Positions 30,809 to 43,405 of a DNA stretch of 64,000 nt are shown one piece after another; position 1 is the first letter of the stretch, and every line of letters starts with the position of its first letter. The stretch is from Caulobacter segnis. Lineage in GTDB: Bacteria; Pseudomonadota; Alphaproteobacteria; Caulobacterales; Caulobacteraceae. A program made the translations under genes and the position numbers. The notes under the pieces are model-generated. The model saw only the letters and a program-made list of their open reading frames with translations, was not told where the DNA came from and made no database searches. The stretch lies in assembly GCF_019931575.1 (NCBI RefSeq), contig NZ_CP082923.1, forward strand, positions 2,604,001-2,668,000, read 5' to 3'.

Positions 30809-32218
30809 ATGACCACCGCCAAAGATATCCTGAACCTGATCAAGGAAAAGGACGTCAAGTACGTCGACGTCCGCTTCACCGACGTGCGCGGCAAGATGCA
30901 GCACGTCACGTTCGACATCGATCTGGTCGATGACGACTTCCTGAACGACGGCACGATGTTCGACGGTTCGTCGATCGCCGGCTGGAAGGCCATCAACGAG
31001 TCGGACATGAAGCTGCGTCCGGACCTGGACAGCGCCATCATCGACCCGTTCTACCAGCAGACCACGCTGGCCCTGTTCTGCGACGTCGTGAACCCCGACA
31101 GCGGCACCCCCTACAACCGCGACCCGCGCTCGATCGCCAAGGCCGCGCTGAACTACGTGAAGTCGGCGGGCGTGGGCGACACCGTCTACTTCGGCCCGGA
31201 AGCCGAGTTCTTCATCTTCGACGACGTCCGCTGGTCGACCGCGCCGAACAACACCGGCTACTCGTACGACTCCACCGAACTGCCGGTGAACTCGGCCAAG
31301 GAATATCCGGAAGGCAACATGGGCCACCGTCCGGGTCCGAAGGGCGGCTACTTCCCGGTGAACCCGGTCGACAGCTGCCAGGACCTCCGCGGCGAAATGC
31401 TGGCCGTCATGGGCGAGCTGGGCATGAAGCCGGAAAAGCACCACCACGAGGTGGCCCCGGCCCAGCACGAACTCGGCCTGAAGTTCGACACCATGGTCAC
31501 CATGGCCGACCGGATGCAGCTGTATAAGTACGTCATCCACAACGTCGCCGCCGCCTACGGCAAGACGGCCACCTTCATGGCCAAGCCGATGTTCGCCGAC
31601 AATGGCTCGGGCATGCACGTGCACCAGTCGATCTGGCAGGACGGCAAGCCGCTGTTCGCCGGCGACAAGTACGCCGGCCTGTCGCAGGAATGCCTGTGGT
31701 ACATCGGCGGCATCATCAAGCACGCCAAGGCCATCAACGCGTTCTCGAACTCGACGACGAACTCGTACAAGCGCCTGGTGCCCGGCTACGAAGCCCCGGT
31801 GAAGCTGGCCTACAGCTCGCGCAACCGCTCGGCCTCGATCCGCATCCCGCACGTCGACTCGCCGAAGGCCAAGCGTCTGGAAGCCCGCTTCCCCGATCCG
31901 ATGGGCAACCCCTACCTGACCTTCGTCGCCCTGCTGATGGCCGGCCTGGACGGCATCATCAACAAGATCGACCCGGGCGCTCCGGCCGACAAGAACCTGT
32001 ACGACCTGCCGCCCCGCGAGCAGAAGAAGATCCCGGAAGTCTGCGGCTCGCTGCGCGAAGCCCTGGAAAGCCTGGACAAGGACCGCGCCTTCCTGAAGGC
32101 CGGCGGCGTCATGGACGACGACTTCATCGACAGCTACATCGAGCTGAAGATGGAAGAGGTGATGCGCCTGCAACTGCACCCGCACCCGGTCGAGTTCGAC
32201 ATGTACTACAAGTGCTAA
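30809..32218 (+). CDS. glnA: type I glutamine synthetase
   Basis: 469 aa dodecameric enzyme that makes glutamine from glutamate, ammonia and ATP. Seen: [41 protein letters not shown], the metal/glutamate region [30 protein letters not shown], and the adenylylation site in NLYDLPPRE (Tyr near residue 397). Ends in a strong terminator. Coupling to glnB upstream fits PII/GlnE control of activity. Confidence 0.98.
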   Translation: MTTAKDILNLIKEKDVKYVDVRFTDVRGKMQHVTFDIDLVDDDFLNDGTMFDGSSIAGWKAINESDMKLRPDLDSAIIDPFYQQTTLALFCDVVNPDSGTPYNRDPRSIAKAALNYVKSAGVGDTVYFGPEAEFFIFDDVRWSTAPNNTGYSYDSTELPVNSAKEYPEGNMGHRPGPKGGYFPVNPVDSCQDLRGEMLAVMGELGMKPEKHHHEVAPAQHELGLKFDTMVTMADRMQLYKYVIHNVAAAYGKTATFMAKPMFADNGSGMHVHQSIWQDGKPLFAGDKYAGLSQECLWYIGGIIKHAKAINAFSNSTTNSYKRLVPGYEAPVKLAYSSRNRSASIRIPHVDSPKAKRLEARFPDPMGNPYLTFVALLMAGLDGIINKIDPGAPADKNLYDLPPREQKKIPEVCGSLREALESLDKDRAFLKAGGVMDDDFIDSYIELKMEEVMRLQLHPHPVEFDMYYKC

Positions 32219-32518
32219 TCGCGTAAGCGTTAGACGAATGCGAGGGCCGGAGAGCGATCTCCGGCCCTTTTTCGTTGCGCCGCACAACAACGGACCGAGC
32301 AAGGACTGGGAACGACTTATTACTTACAGGCAGCGACTGAACAAAAATGTCGCAAGTTCGCAACATAACCGCCGCAATCGGCCGTTCAGGGCCTAAATCG
32401 CATGGCGCGAGATATCCGCGAGGCCGAAACTTGGCCTATCGCAGCGCAAACGGAATCGCCGCCAACGCTTGTTCAGAAACGGCGACGCGGCGTCTCAAGA
32501 TCACAACAGGATCTCTCC
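32219..32518 (+). other. intergenic region between glnA and TonB receptor
   Basis: 300 bases. Contains the glnA terminator (32244-32272) and then about 240 bases that must hold the receptor promoter and leader. An open frame runs through it in phase with the receptor from 32402, but its 39 residues precede the signal peptide and are not credible as protein. No riboswitch motif was recognised. Confidence 0.55.
32244..32272 (+). terminator. rho-independent terminator after glnA
   Basis: Perfect 10-bp stem GGGCCGGAGA with a GCGA loop followed by TTTTT, 25 bases after the glnA stop. Confidence 0.92.
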
Positions 32519-34699
32519 ATGCCCCAGCTCAACCGCTCCCTTCGTCGCGCCTTGACGGTGTCTTGCGGCCTGACCGCCCTCGCCTCGGCCTTGGCCGTCT
32601 CACCGGCCGCCTTCGCCCAGGAGACCAAGGTCGGAGAAGTGATCATCACCGCCCAGAAGCGCAGTGAAAACCTGCAGGACGTCCCCGTGTCGGTGGCCGC
32701 CATCGGCGGTGAGAAGCTGCAGGCGACCTTCGCCGCCGGCGACGACATCCTGGCCCTGTCGGCGAAGGCCCCGGGCCTCTACGCCGAGTCCTCGAACGGC
32801 CGCGCCGCGCCGCGCTTCTATATCCGCGGCCTGGGCAACGCCGACTTCGACCTAGCCGCCTCGCAGCCGGTGTCGATCATCCAGGACGAAGTCGTCCTCG
32901 AGAACGTCGTGCTGAAGAGCTCGCCCCTCTACGACCTCGACCACGTCGAGGTCCTGCGCGGCCCGCAAGGCACGCTGTTCGGCCGCAACACCACCGCCGG
33001 CATCGTCAAGTTCGACACGGTCAAGCCGTCGGAGGAGATCAAGGGCCGCCTCTCGGCCACCTACGGCAGCTACGGCACGACGACCTTCGACGGCGGCGTC
33101 GGCGGCGCCCTGGTCCCAGGCAAGGTCGCGGCCCGCGCCTCGGTGCTGTACCAGCACCGCGACGACTGGATCGACAACACCTACACCAAGGAAAACAACG
33201 CGCTGGGCGGCTTCAACGAAAAGGCCGCCCGCCTGCAGGTGCTGTTCACGCCGACTGAGAAGCTCTCGGCCCTGTTCAACGTCCACGGCCGTGACCTGGA
33301 CGGCACCGCCGCGGTGTTCCGCGCCAACGTGCTGACCAAGGGCTCGAACAAGCTCAACAGCAACTACGACCGCGACAAGGTCGCCTATGACAACACCGCC
33401 AACAACCCGCAGAAGTACAAGGGCTACGGCGCGTCGGCCAACATCGAGTACGACTTCGACGGCGCCAAGCTGACCTCGATCACCGCCTACGAGAACACCC
33501 ACGGCTACAGCCTGGGCGACATCGACGGCGGCAACCCGACCGGCCCGGGCTTCATCCCGTTCCAGTCGAACACCCAGGACGGCATCAAGAACCTGTTCCA
33601 GTGGACGCAGGAAGTGCGCCTGGCCAGCGACACCGACGGCCCGCTGAGCTGGCAGGTCGGCGGCTTCTACTTCGACACCAAGTACGACATCCGCACCGAT
33701 CCGTTCTTCATGCCCGCCACCACGCTGCGCCAGAAGAACAAGGCCTGGGCGGCGTTTGGTCAGGCCTCATACAAGGTCAACGATCAGCTGACCCTGACGG
33801 GCGGCCTGCGCTACACCGACGACGACAAGGACATGAATGTCGTCTCCGGGCCGAACCCGGCGCCTTCGGTCTCCGTATCCGACTCGAAGCTCACCTGGGA
33901 CCTGTCCGCCTTCTACAAGGTCGACGAGGACGTCAGCGTCTACGCCAAGGTCGCCTCGGGCTTCCGCGGTCCGTCGATCCAAGGTCGCGACATCGCCTTC
34001 GGCTCGCCGGCTTCGGCCGCCAAGTCGGAGACCATCATGTCGTACGAGCTGGGCCTGAAGAGCGAACTGTTCGAGCGCCGCGTCCGCCTGAACGGCGCGG
34101 TCTTCGCCTACACGATCGACGACCCGCAGTTCAGCGCTGTCGGCGGCGGCAGCAACTCCAACCGCCTGATCAACGCCAAGAAGGGCGAGGCCTACGGCCT
34201 GGAACTGGACAGCGAGTTCGTGGTCACCCCGAACTTCGTGGTCACGGCCGGCTACAGCTACGCCCACACCAAGATCAAGGACAGCACGCTGGCCGTGGCC
34301 CCCTGCGCCGCCTGCACCGTCACCGATCAGCTGACCGCCGCCGGCCTGGCCCTGGTGAACGGCAACCCGTTCCCGAACGCGCCGAAGTACACCTTCGACG
34401 TCACGGCCCGCTACGCCTACCCGATCGCCTCGGGTGAGCTGTTCGCCTACACGGACTGGAAGGTGCAGGGCTACACCAACATCTTCCTGTACCAGTCGAA
34501 GGAGTTCTACACGAAGGGCGACTTCGAGGGCGGCCTGAAGCTGGGCTACGCCAACAAGGAAGGCGGCTGGGAAGTCGCGGCCTTCGCCCGCAACATTACC
34601 AACGAGAGCAACATCAAGGGCGCGATCGACTTCAACAACCTGACCGCGTTCGTCAACGAACCGCGCGTGGTCGGCGTCTCGGTCGACGCGCGCTTCTAG
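32519..34699 (+). CDS. TonB-dependent outer-membrane receptor
   Basis: 726 aa. Signal peptide residues 1-33 (ends SPAAFA before QETKVGEV), then a plug domain beginning VIITAQKRSENLQDVPVSV with GRAAPRFYIRGLGNADFD and VLRGPQGTLFGRNTTAGIV, and a 22-strand beta-barrel ending in a terminal Phe (VSVDARF), needed for Bam recognition. I chose the ATG at 32519 with AGGA nine bases upstream because it starts the signal peptide. The substrate is not evident: no transport, siderophore or sugar genes are adjacent. The TAQKR-type plug start is common in Caulobacter and sphingomonad receptors of unknown ligand. Confidence 0.94.
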   Translation: MPQLNRSLRRALTVSCGLTALASALAVSPAAFAQETKVGEVIITAQKRSENLQDVPVSVAAIGGEKLQATFAAGDDILALSAKAPGLYAESSNGRAAPRFYIRGLGNADFDLAASQPVSIIQDEVVLENVVLKSSPLYDLDHVEVLRGPQGTLFGRNTTAGIVKFDTVKPSEEIKGRLSATYGSYGTTTFDGGVGGALVPGKVAARASVLYQHRDDWIDNTYTKENNALGGFNEKAARLQVLFTPTEKLSALFNVHGRDLDGTAAVFRANVLTKGSNKLNSNYDRDKVAYDNTANNPQKYKGYGASANIEYDFDGAKLTSITAYENTHGYSLGDIDGGNPTGPGFIPFQSNTQDGIKNLFQWTQEVRLASDTDGPLSWQVGGFYFDTKYDIRTDPFFMPATTLRQKNKAWAAFGQASYKVNDQLTLTGGLRYTDDDKDMNVVSGPNPAPSVSVSDSKLTWDLSAFYKVDEDVSVYAKVASGFRGPSIQGRDIAFGSPASAAKSETIMSYELGLKSELFERRVRLNGAVFAYTIDDPQFSAVGGGSNSNRLINAKKGEAYGLELDSEFVVTPNFVVTAGYSYAHTKIKDSTLAVAPCAACTVTDQLTAAGLALVNGNPFPNAPKYTFDVTARYAYPIASGELFAYTDWKVQGYTNIFLYQSKEFYTKGDFEGGLKLGYANKEGGWEVAAFARNITNESNIKGAIDFNNLTAFVNEPRVVGVSVDARF

Positions 34700-34721
34700 G
34701 CGCAAACTTCTGAAGACAAGG

Positions 34722-34750
34722 AAGGCCGCGGAGCGATCCGCGGCCTTTTC
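34722..34750 (+). terminator. rho-independent terminator after TonB receptor
   Basis: Perfect 11-bp stem AAGGCCGCGGA with a GCGA loop followed by TTTTCCTTT. It lies between convergent genes and may also act for the minus-strand ABM gene. Confidence 0.85.
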
Positions 34751-34758
34751 CTTTGGCC

Positions 34759-35151
34759 TCAGACCTTCAGGCCGTGGCCGGTGACCGGGATCGTCTCGAA
34801 GTGCTGGGGAAAGCCGGCGATGATCGGCCGGGCCTTGGCGATGGCGGCCTGCACCGCCGGCAGCTTCAGCGACGCGGCGTGAGCTGCCTTGTCGGTCCAG
34901 ACCTCGGTGATCCAGAGAGCGTCGGCATTGGCCGGATCCTGGGCGATCACGTAGCTGAGGCAGCCGGGCATGTCGCCCGTGCTCTCGCCCAGGATGGCCA
35001 GCAGCTCGTCCCGCTTGCCGGGTGCGGCCAGCATCTGTCCGATCAGTCCGTACATCGGCGTCTTCTCCTGCGCTTGGGCGGCGGTCGCGAGGGCGGCGGC
35101 CGCGAGACCGCCGGCCAGCACGTCACGCCTCACGATGACTGTATCCGTCAT
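34759..35151 (-). CDS. exported ABM-domain (antibiotic biosynthesis monooxygenase-like) protein
   Basis: 130 aa. The N-terminus has a Tat-like signal (VIVRRDVLAGGLAAAALATA, cleaved before QEKTPMYG). The mature part is a single ABM ferredoxin-like domain: GLIGQMLAAPGKRDELLAIL, GCLSYVIAQDPANAD and WITEVWTDKAAHAASLKLPA. ABM proteins include quinone-forming monooxygenases and heme-degrading enzymes but many have no known substrate. Export of an ABM protein is less usual. Single gene, convergent with the receptor. Confidence 0.86.
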   Translation of the reverse strand: MTDTVIVRRDVLAGGLAAAALATAAQAQEKTPMYGLIGQMLAAPGKRDELLAILGESTGDMPGCLSYVIAQDPANADALWITEVWTDKAAHAASLKLPAVQAAIAKARPIIAGFPQHFETIPVTGHGLKV

Positions 35152-35208
35152 GGTGGATCCTCTTCGCCCGCACCATGGTCTGCGCGCCGACCGGGTTTTG
35201 TCAGCAGC

Positions 35209-35568
35209 CTATTCGGTCTTGCACGCGCCCTGTTTGGCGACGCTGACACCTCGGGTCAGCGCCTGACAGCTGTTCCCATAGGTCTTGCCGTCACAGCCGC
35301 AGACCGGCTGGTAGATCATCGGGCAGATATGGGGGACTCGACGGCAGACGCCCGACGCGTCGGCGATCCGATGGCAGGCTCCCGCCTCCAGTTGGCAGGT
35401 CAGCCCCGCCTGGCATTGGAACCCGGCGAACCCGCCACACATGCCGCCCTCCGCGACCGGCGTCCGATGCGGCGGCGGCGCCGGCTGGGGTCCGCTGGAT
35501 GCGGAAGGCCCAGGGCTTCCGCAAGCCGTCAGCAGGACCACGGCGAGACAAGCAAGCAGGCGGCGCAT
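35209..35568 (-). CDS. lipoprotein with Kazal-type serine protease inhibitor domain
   Basis: 119 aa. MRRLLACLAVVLLTAC is a lipoprotein signal (LLTAC). A Pro/Ser linker follows, then a Cys-rich module (MCGGFAGFQCQAGLTCQL) and a C-terminal Kazal domain showing CPMIYQPVCGCDGKTYGNSC and the closing GVSVAKQGAC. Kazal domains block serine proteases through a loop just before the PVCG motif; here that loop holds a Met/Ile/Tyr sequence. Surface-anchored Kazal proteins of this two-module form occur in environmental bacteria. A role against foreign or host proteases is inference. Confidence 0.88.
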   Translation of the reverse strand: MRRLLACLAVVLLTACGSPGPSASSGPQPAPPPHRTPVAEGGMCGGFAGFQCQAGLTCQLEAGACHRIADASGVCRRVPHICPMIYQPVCGCDGKTYGNSCQALTRGVSVAKQGACKTE

Positions 35569-35730
35569 CGACGACCTCCGGTAGACAAGTTGTTCGTTGA
35601 ACGCGCGGTTCGGCCTTATGGTCGCCGCGAAACGATTTTGCCGCCGAATGCGTCAGCTGCATCTCGTTCGACTTGATAACCCGGTTCTTTTCGTCTGTCC
35701 TTCCCGCCTGTTCGAGAGTCGGGGTTTTTC

Positions 35731-37193
<1,463 letters not shown>

Positions 37194-37194
<1 letters not shown>

Positions 37195-38546
37195 TGATCC
37201 GGTCATTGCTTCTCGCCAGCGCCGCCTGCGCGCTCGCCCTCCCCGCCGCCGCCCAGACCGTGGCCATCGTCAACGCCCGCATCGAGCCGGTCTCGTCCGC
37301 CGCCATCCCGAACGGCGTGCTGGTCATCAAGGACGGCAAGATCGCCGCTGTCGGCGCCGGCGTGGCCGTTCCGGCCGGCGCCAGGGTGATCGACGCCAAG
37401 GGCGGGGTCGTCACGCCCGGCCTGGTCGCCCCGGCCTCGAACCTGTCGGCCTCCGAGATCGGCGGGGTCCGCGAGACCCGCGACGACGGCACCGGCAGCG
37501 CCCTCAGCGCCGCCTTCGACATCGCCTACAGCGTCAATCCGGCCTCGCCGATGATCGGCCTGGCCCGCGATGGGGGGATCACCAGCTCGGCCGTCACGCC
37601 CGTCCTCTCCGGGACCGGCGGCGGCGCTCACGAGCACGCCGACGACGGCGTGGTCGAGGAGATGACCGCCGGCAAGGACGGCGATGGCGATCCGCCGCTG
37701 TTCGGCGGCCAGGCCGCGTTCATCCGCCTGAAAGCCGGCGCGCCCGACATCGTCGAGGCCTCTAAGCTGGCGGTCACCGTCTCGCTGGGCGAGAGCGGGG
37801 CCCGGGCGGCTGGCGGCTCGCGCGGCGCCGACCTCGTTTTGATCCGCTCGGCCCTGGAGGACGCCCGCGCCTTCGCCAGCCGCCGCGCGGCCTTCGAGCA
37901 GGGCGCGACCCGCGACTTCGGCCTCTCGCGCCTGGACCTCGCGGCCCTGATCCCGGTCGTTCAGGGCAAGACGCCGCTGCTGATCCGCGTCTCCCGCGCC
38001 GCCGACATCCGCCAGGCCCTGAAGCTGGCGGCCGAGGAGAAGATCAAGATCGTCCTCGAAGGCGTCGAGGAAGGCTGGCTGGTCGCCGCCGAGATCGCCA
38101 AGGCCGGCGTCCCGGTCATCGTCGATCCCCAGGCCGACCTGCCCGACAGCTTCGAGGCCCTGGGCTCGCGGCTCGACAACGCCGCTCGACTGAACGCCGC
38201 CGGGGTCACGGTGGCGATCAACGGCTCGCGGGACTTCAACAACCTGCGCCAGGAACGGCTGAACGCCGGCCTGGCGGTGGCCAACGGCCTGCCCTACGCG
38301 ACCGGCCTGGCCGCCGTGACCCTGACCCCGGCCCGGATCTGGGGCCAGGACAGCAGGATCGGCTCGCTGGACGTGGGCAAGCTGGCCGACGTCGTGGTCT
38401 GGAACGGCGATCCGCTGGAAACGACCAGCTGGCCGCTGAACGTCTTCGTCGGCGGCGTCGAGCAGCCGCAAGACAGCCGCCAGACCCAGCTGCGCGACCG
38501 CTACGCCGCCTCCGACGGCAGCGGCTATCCGCCGGCCTATCGTTGA
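37194..38546 (+). CDS. amidohydrolase-like protein lacking metal-binding HxH (probable pseudoenzyme)
   Basis: 450 aa exported protein (signal MIRSLLLASAACALALPAAAQ). It keeps the beta-sandwich start (TVAIVNARIEPV, VLVIKDGKIAAVG) and end (LDVGKLADVVVWNGDPLETT) of amidohydrolases. However, the metal site is gone: VVTPGLVAPASNLSA stands where TPGxxDxHxH is expected, and the usual Asp is replaced in VAINGSRDFNNLRQE. A His-Glu-His run (AHEHADDG) is present but elsewhere. The ATG shares a base with the preceding stop (TGATG), so the two products are made together and may form a complex. Confidence 0.88.
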
Positions 38547-38654
38547 GCTTGAAGGTCCGCCCCCGGCTTCGGTTGGGGGCGGATTTCGCTTTTCAGTGGA
38601 AGCGGGCGGGCTCATACGAGGCCCCCGCGTTCGAATCGCCTAAGACTTCCACTG

Positions 38655-40778
<2,124 letters not shown>

Positions 40779-41420
40779 CGCGCATGCCGCCGCCGCTTCA
40801 CGCGGCGGCCGCTGAAGGGATGGAAAGGGACGCGGAGCGCCGGACACCGTCCGGAGGTTTGGAGAGTGAATACCGTTTCGACGAAGCCAGAGCGCTCCGC
40901 GTGGCGCGTTATCCGGTGAGCCCACGAGGCGCGGGGTCTTAACCCGCTCTCACGAGAGGCCCCCGACGGGCGGGCCGGGGCGACGACCCCGGTCCCGGAA
41001 CGCCCGGGCGATTTCAGCCCGGACCTGTCGCGGTCGCCGAAGCCTTCGCCGCCAGCCTTTCGTCCCGATGTTTCAGGGAGCCCGTGCTGGATCCGTCGCG
41101 AAGACGCCTTCCCGAAGGAAGACCGGCGAGCGCTTCCCGCTCGACCACCCCTGACGGCCGTCTCGATCGCCGGCCGGACGTCCCTTCCGCGCCATCAGGT
41201 GAGAAGCAGTATGGGGGCGGTTCTGAACGCGGATCATTCAGCGGCGTCTAAAATCGACAAGCGATTGATTTTGCGGGACTCGATCTCGCGAATTCCGAGG
41301 ATAGAGCGCGCTCAATCCCCTTACTCGCCCCCTCCGCGCTGACGCGCTCCTCCCCGGAGGGGGAAGAAGGACGGCGCGCGCACCTTCCGCCCCCTTTGGG
41401 GGCGGACGACCGCGAAGCGG
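40779..41420. other. 640-base intergenic region rich in hairpins and repeats
   Basis: No supported gene. From 40931 to 41022 the plus strand has four consecutive perfect stem-loops: GCGGG/CCCGC (40931-40947), CTCT/AGAG (40947-40958), GGGCCGGGG/CCCCGGTCC (40972-40995) and CCGGGC/GCCCGG (41004-41022), followed by smaller ones up to 41130. An open frame of 52 codons (40784-40942) has no ribosome site. The right end (41327-41430) is a repeat element. A structured RNA is possible. Confidence 0.5.
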
Positions 41421-41430
41421 TCAGGTGGGG
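41327..41430. repeat. intergenic palindromic repeat overlapping end of EcsC-like gene
   Basis: Two palindromes: CCCCCTCCG (41328-41336) with CGGAGGGGG (41355-41363), and CCGCCCCC-TTT-GGGGGCGG (41387-41405), followed by GACCGCGAAGCGGTC (41407-41421). The form resembles dispersed intergenic repeats of Caulobacter-type genomes. Its right end supplies the last codon region and stop of the minus-strand gene. Confidence 0.6.
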
Positions 41431-42140
41431 GCCTGCGGCATCGCCCCCTGCTCCGCCCGCATCCGGTAGGCCATCACCGCCGTGTGGCCCAGGCGCTCCA
41501 CCAGCCGCCAGTTGACGATCGCCCCCAGCGGCGCGCCGACGATCGGCAGGAACTGGGCCAGCTTGGCCAGGTCGATGTGGTCGCGGTACTGCTGCTGGAA
41601 GGCCCGCCAGTCGAAGTCGTCCAGGTGGGCCGGATGGGCCTTGGCCTCCCAGTCGTCCAGGGCGTCCATCACCCGGGCCCGATGCTCCGCGTCGGAAAAC
41701 GCCAGCTCGAAGACGTGCAGGATGAACAGGCGCTCGGGCAGCGCCGTCCCGTCGTGGCCGAAGATCGCGGCGATCTCGAACAGCAGCTTGATCTTGAAGC
41801 TCATCAGCAGCGGAAAGTCGGCCGCCGCCGCCAGGAAGCCGCCCAGGCCCGTGACCCCGCCCTCGGCCGCCGCCGCCTTCTTCCAGCCGTCGATGGCCTT
41901 GGCCGCCCGGGCCCGCCGCTCGTCCAGGGTCAGGCCGACCAGCGGCGAGCCAGTCGCGAAGTCCGACCCGACCAGCAGCGCCCGCGTCATGCCCTCGATG
42001 GCCGTGGTGATGGCGGCGTGGACCTTCTCGGGGATCAGCCGGTTGATCCGCTGCTGCGTGGCGCGCGCCAGGCCGTTCAGGGGACCGGGCGGGGCCAGCA
42101 GGTCTTCGCGCCAGGCGACGAGGTCGGGAGAGAGGGTCAT
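41421..42140 (-). CDS. EcsC family protein
   Basis: 239 aa, helical and amphipathic, matching the EcsC family by KVHAAITTAIEGMTRALLVG, the Gly-rich AEGGVTGLGGFLAAAADFPLL-type region (residues 93-113), the following KIKLLFEIAAIFGHDG and a C-terminal LPIVGAPLGAIVNWRLVERLG segment. EcsC was first described next to a Bacillus ABC transporter, and its molecular role is unknown. The last codons (Pro-Thr-stop) lie in a repeat element, so the C-terminus may have been reset by it. Confidence 0.82.
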   Translation of the reverse strand: MTLSPDLVAWREDLLAPPGPLNGLARATQQRINRLIPEKVHAAITTAIEGMTRALLVGSDFATGSPLVGLTLDERRARAAKAIDGWKKAAAAEGGVTGLGGFLAAAADFPLLMSFKIKLLFEIAAIFGHDGTALPERLFILHVFELAFSDAEHRARVMDALDDWEAKAHPAHLDDFDWRAFQQQYRDHIDLAKLAQFLPIVGAPLGAIVNWRLVERLGHTAVMAYRMRAEQGAMPQAPT

Positions 42141-42154
42141 GGTGTTGAAGTAAT

Positions 42155-42206
42155 CCTTCTCCCCCCGCGGGAGAAGGTGGCCCGCGCAGCGGGTCGGATG
42201 AGGGGG
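42155..42206. repeat. intergenic palindromic repeat
   Basis: CCTTCTCCC (42155-42163) pairs with GGGAGAAGG (42169-42177), then CCCGC-GCA-GCGGG (42181-42193) and GGATGAGGGGG. It is a different family from the flanking REP-like pair. Lies just upstream of the EcsC-like start. Confidence 0.55.
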
Positions 42207-42231
42207 CGCACCGCCCTATCCCCCTCCTCCA

Positions 42232-42340
42232 CCGCTCATCCCCGCGAAGGCGGGGACCCAAGCGGGCTTTCAGGTCCTTCTCGAACGACGACGCGATCCG
42301 TCAACGCGGCTTGGGTCCCCGCCTTCGCGGGGATGAGCGG
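42232..42340. repeat. REP-like inverted repeat pair 1
   Basis: Two 32-base arms in inverted orientation, 42232-42263 and 42309-42340, identical after reverse complementing, separated by 45 bases. Each arm is itself a small hairpin CCCCGC-GAAG-GCGGGG. The pattern is that of paired extragenic palindromes (BIME-like). Confidence 0.75.
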
Positions 42341-42403
42341 AGTTGGGGTCTCTAAGGATCTTCCCGCGCTACCCGCCCTCGCCCCGGCCGCTACCCTGCC
42401 CGC

Positions 42404-42748
42404 ATGACCAACGCCCAGCGCCTGACCCTGGTCCGCGCCGTCCACACGGCGATCTATGTCGTGATGGCCAGCGCCGCCCTGGCCGTGCTGGCCGCCGGAA
42501 TCACCGGCGCGCGCGGCCCCTGGCTGTGGGTCGCCCTGGCCCTGACCGCCCTCGAGAGCGCCGTCTTCGCCGCCAACGGCTTCAAGTGCCCCCTGACCGC
42601 CCTGGCCGTAAAGTACGGCGCGAGCATGGATGGCGCGTGGGACACCTTCTTCCCGGAGCGCTGCACGCGGCACACGTTCCGGGTGTTCGGGCCGGTGATC
42701 GTGGTGGGGGTGGCGTTGTTGGTGGGGCGGTGGGTGGCGGGGGCGTAG
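42404..42748 (+). CDS. small integral membrane protein (114 aa)
   Basis: Unrecognised protein with three hydrophobic segments (about residues 16-33, 39-57 and 92-111). Between the second and third is a conserved-looking loop with FKCPLTALAVKYGA and DTFFPERCTRHTF, in which two Cys and several acidic residues could bind a cofactor; the CPLT motif recalls DUF2784-type membrane proteins, a weak suggestion. Codon use is the usual high GC, unlike the island that follows. It begins downstream of the REP pair and appears monocistronic. Confidence 0.72.
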   Translation: MTNAQRLTLVRAVHTAIYVVMASAALAVLAAGITGARGPWLWVALALTALESAVFAANGFKCPLTALAVKYGASMDGAWDTFFPERCTRHTFRVFGPVIVVGVALLVGRWVAGA

Positions 42749-42895
42749 GAGAACTGTACCGCTCATTTAACTGCCACACGAACCTTGTCAGGGATGAGAC
42801 AATTGATCTGCTGCCGAATAGCGCAGGAGAGGCCGTTCAATGGATAGAGCGGGCAGAGGATCTTGGCCCGTCAGGTGGGAAGCCAGGAGAAAATA

Positions 42896-43405
42896 TCAAT
42901 TTCGTCTTCTGGGTTGCAACACTGGCGCTTGCGGCTCATAGGCCTTCAAACCCGCATCACCTGTTATGATCTCGACGGACATACCCGCTTGCGCGTACCA
43001 CTCCGCGACATCCTTGATTGTAGCATCACCAATCGAGGTTCTTGCGGCAGCCAGAGGTGGCCAATCATTTGCTAGCTTCTTAAGACGATCACTTCCCCAA
43101 AGGTCAGCCTGATCAGTAAAGGCCGCCCACGGCGTCTTGGCATCCGCAGCTTTGATAATAATATCTGATAAATCCCTAGCTACCTTGAAGCGATCTCCGC
43201 CAGATTGTGCAATGTGATTCCCCGTTTCAATCAAAGACGCAAGCGGCAATACAAAGGTACTACCACCCTTCTCTTCTTTCTCAACAAGGTTTGATATCCG
43301 AACCCTATCCCACCTATCCTCATCGGGCCCTGCAGTTTCTTTGCCTGGTATCGCCAGCCAACAACAGAGAACGGAAGTATCCATAACCAAGACGCGTCGG
43401 CTCAT
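42896..43405 (-). CDS. PIN-like domain protein, putative RNase toxin/effector
   Basis: 169 aa. The PIN fold acidic residues can be placed at Asp9 (LVMDTSVLCCWL), Glu60 (ASLIETGNHIA), Asp127 (SIGDATIKDVAEW) and Asp150 (IITGDAGLKAY), the spacing expected for a metal-dependent ribonuclease. The gene overlaps the upstream ATPase by four bases (ATGA) and lies in AT-richer DNA than its neighbours. No antitoxin-like DNA-binding gene is adjacent, so this is not an ordinary VapBC pair. An ATPase-controlled nuclease for defence is the favoured reading, by inference. Confidence 0.82.
   Translation of the reverse strand: MSRRVLVMDTSVLCCWLAIPGKETAGPDEDRWDRVRISNLVEKEEKGGSTFVLPLASLIETGNHIAQSGGDRFKVARDLSDIIIKAADAKTPWAAFTDQADLWGSDRLKKLANDWPPLAAARTSIGDATIKDVAEWYAQAGMSVEIITGDAGLKAYEPQAPVLQPRRRN

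Noticed and set aside
32402..32518. N-terminal extension of the TonB receptor
   Set aside because: The 39 residues before the signal peptide would block export; the ATG at 32519 has a ribosome site.
40784..40942. 52-codon open frame downstream of parE
   Set aside because: No ribosome site and no recognisable sequence; lies in a hairpin-rich stretch, so I treat it as non-coding.
42838..42875. tRNA-like D-arm sequence near the PIN gene
   Set aside because: No matching acceptor, anticodon or T arms can be built around it.
42896..43405. Ordinary VapC toxin of a VapBC pair
   Set aside because: No small DNA-binding antitoxin gene is adjacent; the coupled gene is a 431-aa ATPase and the PIN protein is longer than typical VapC.
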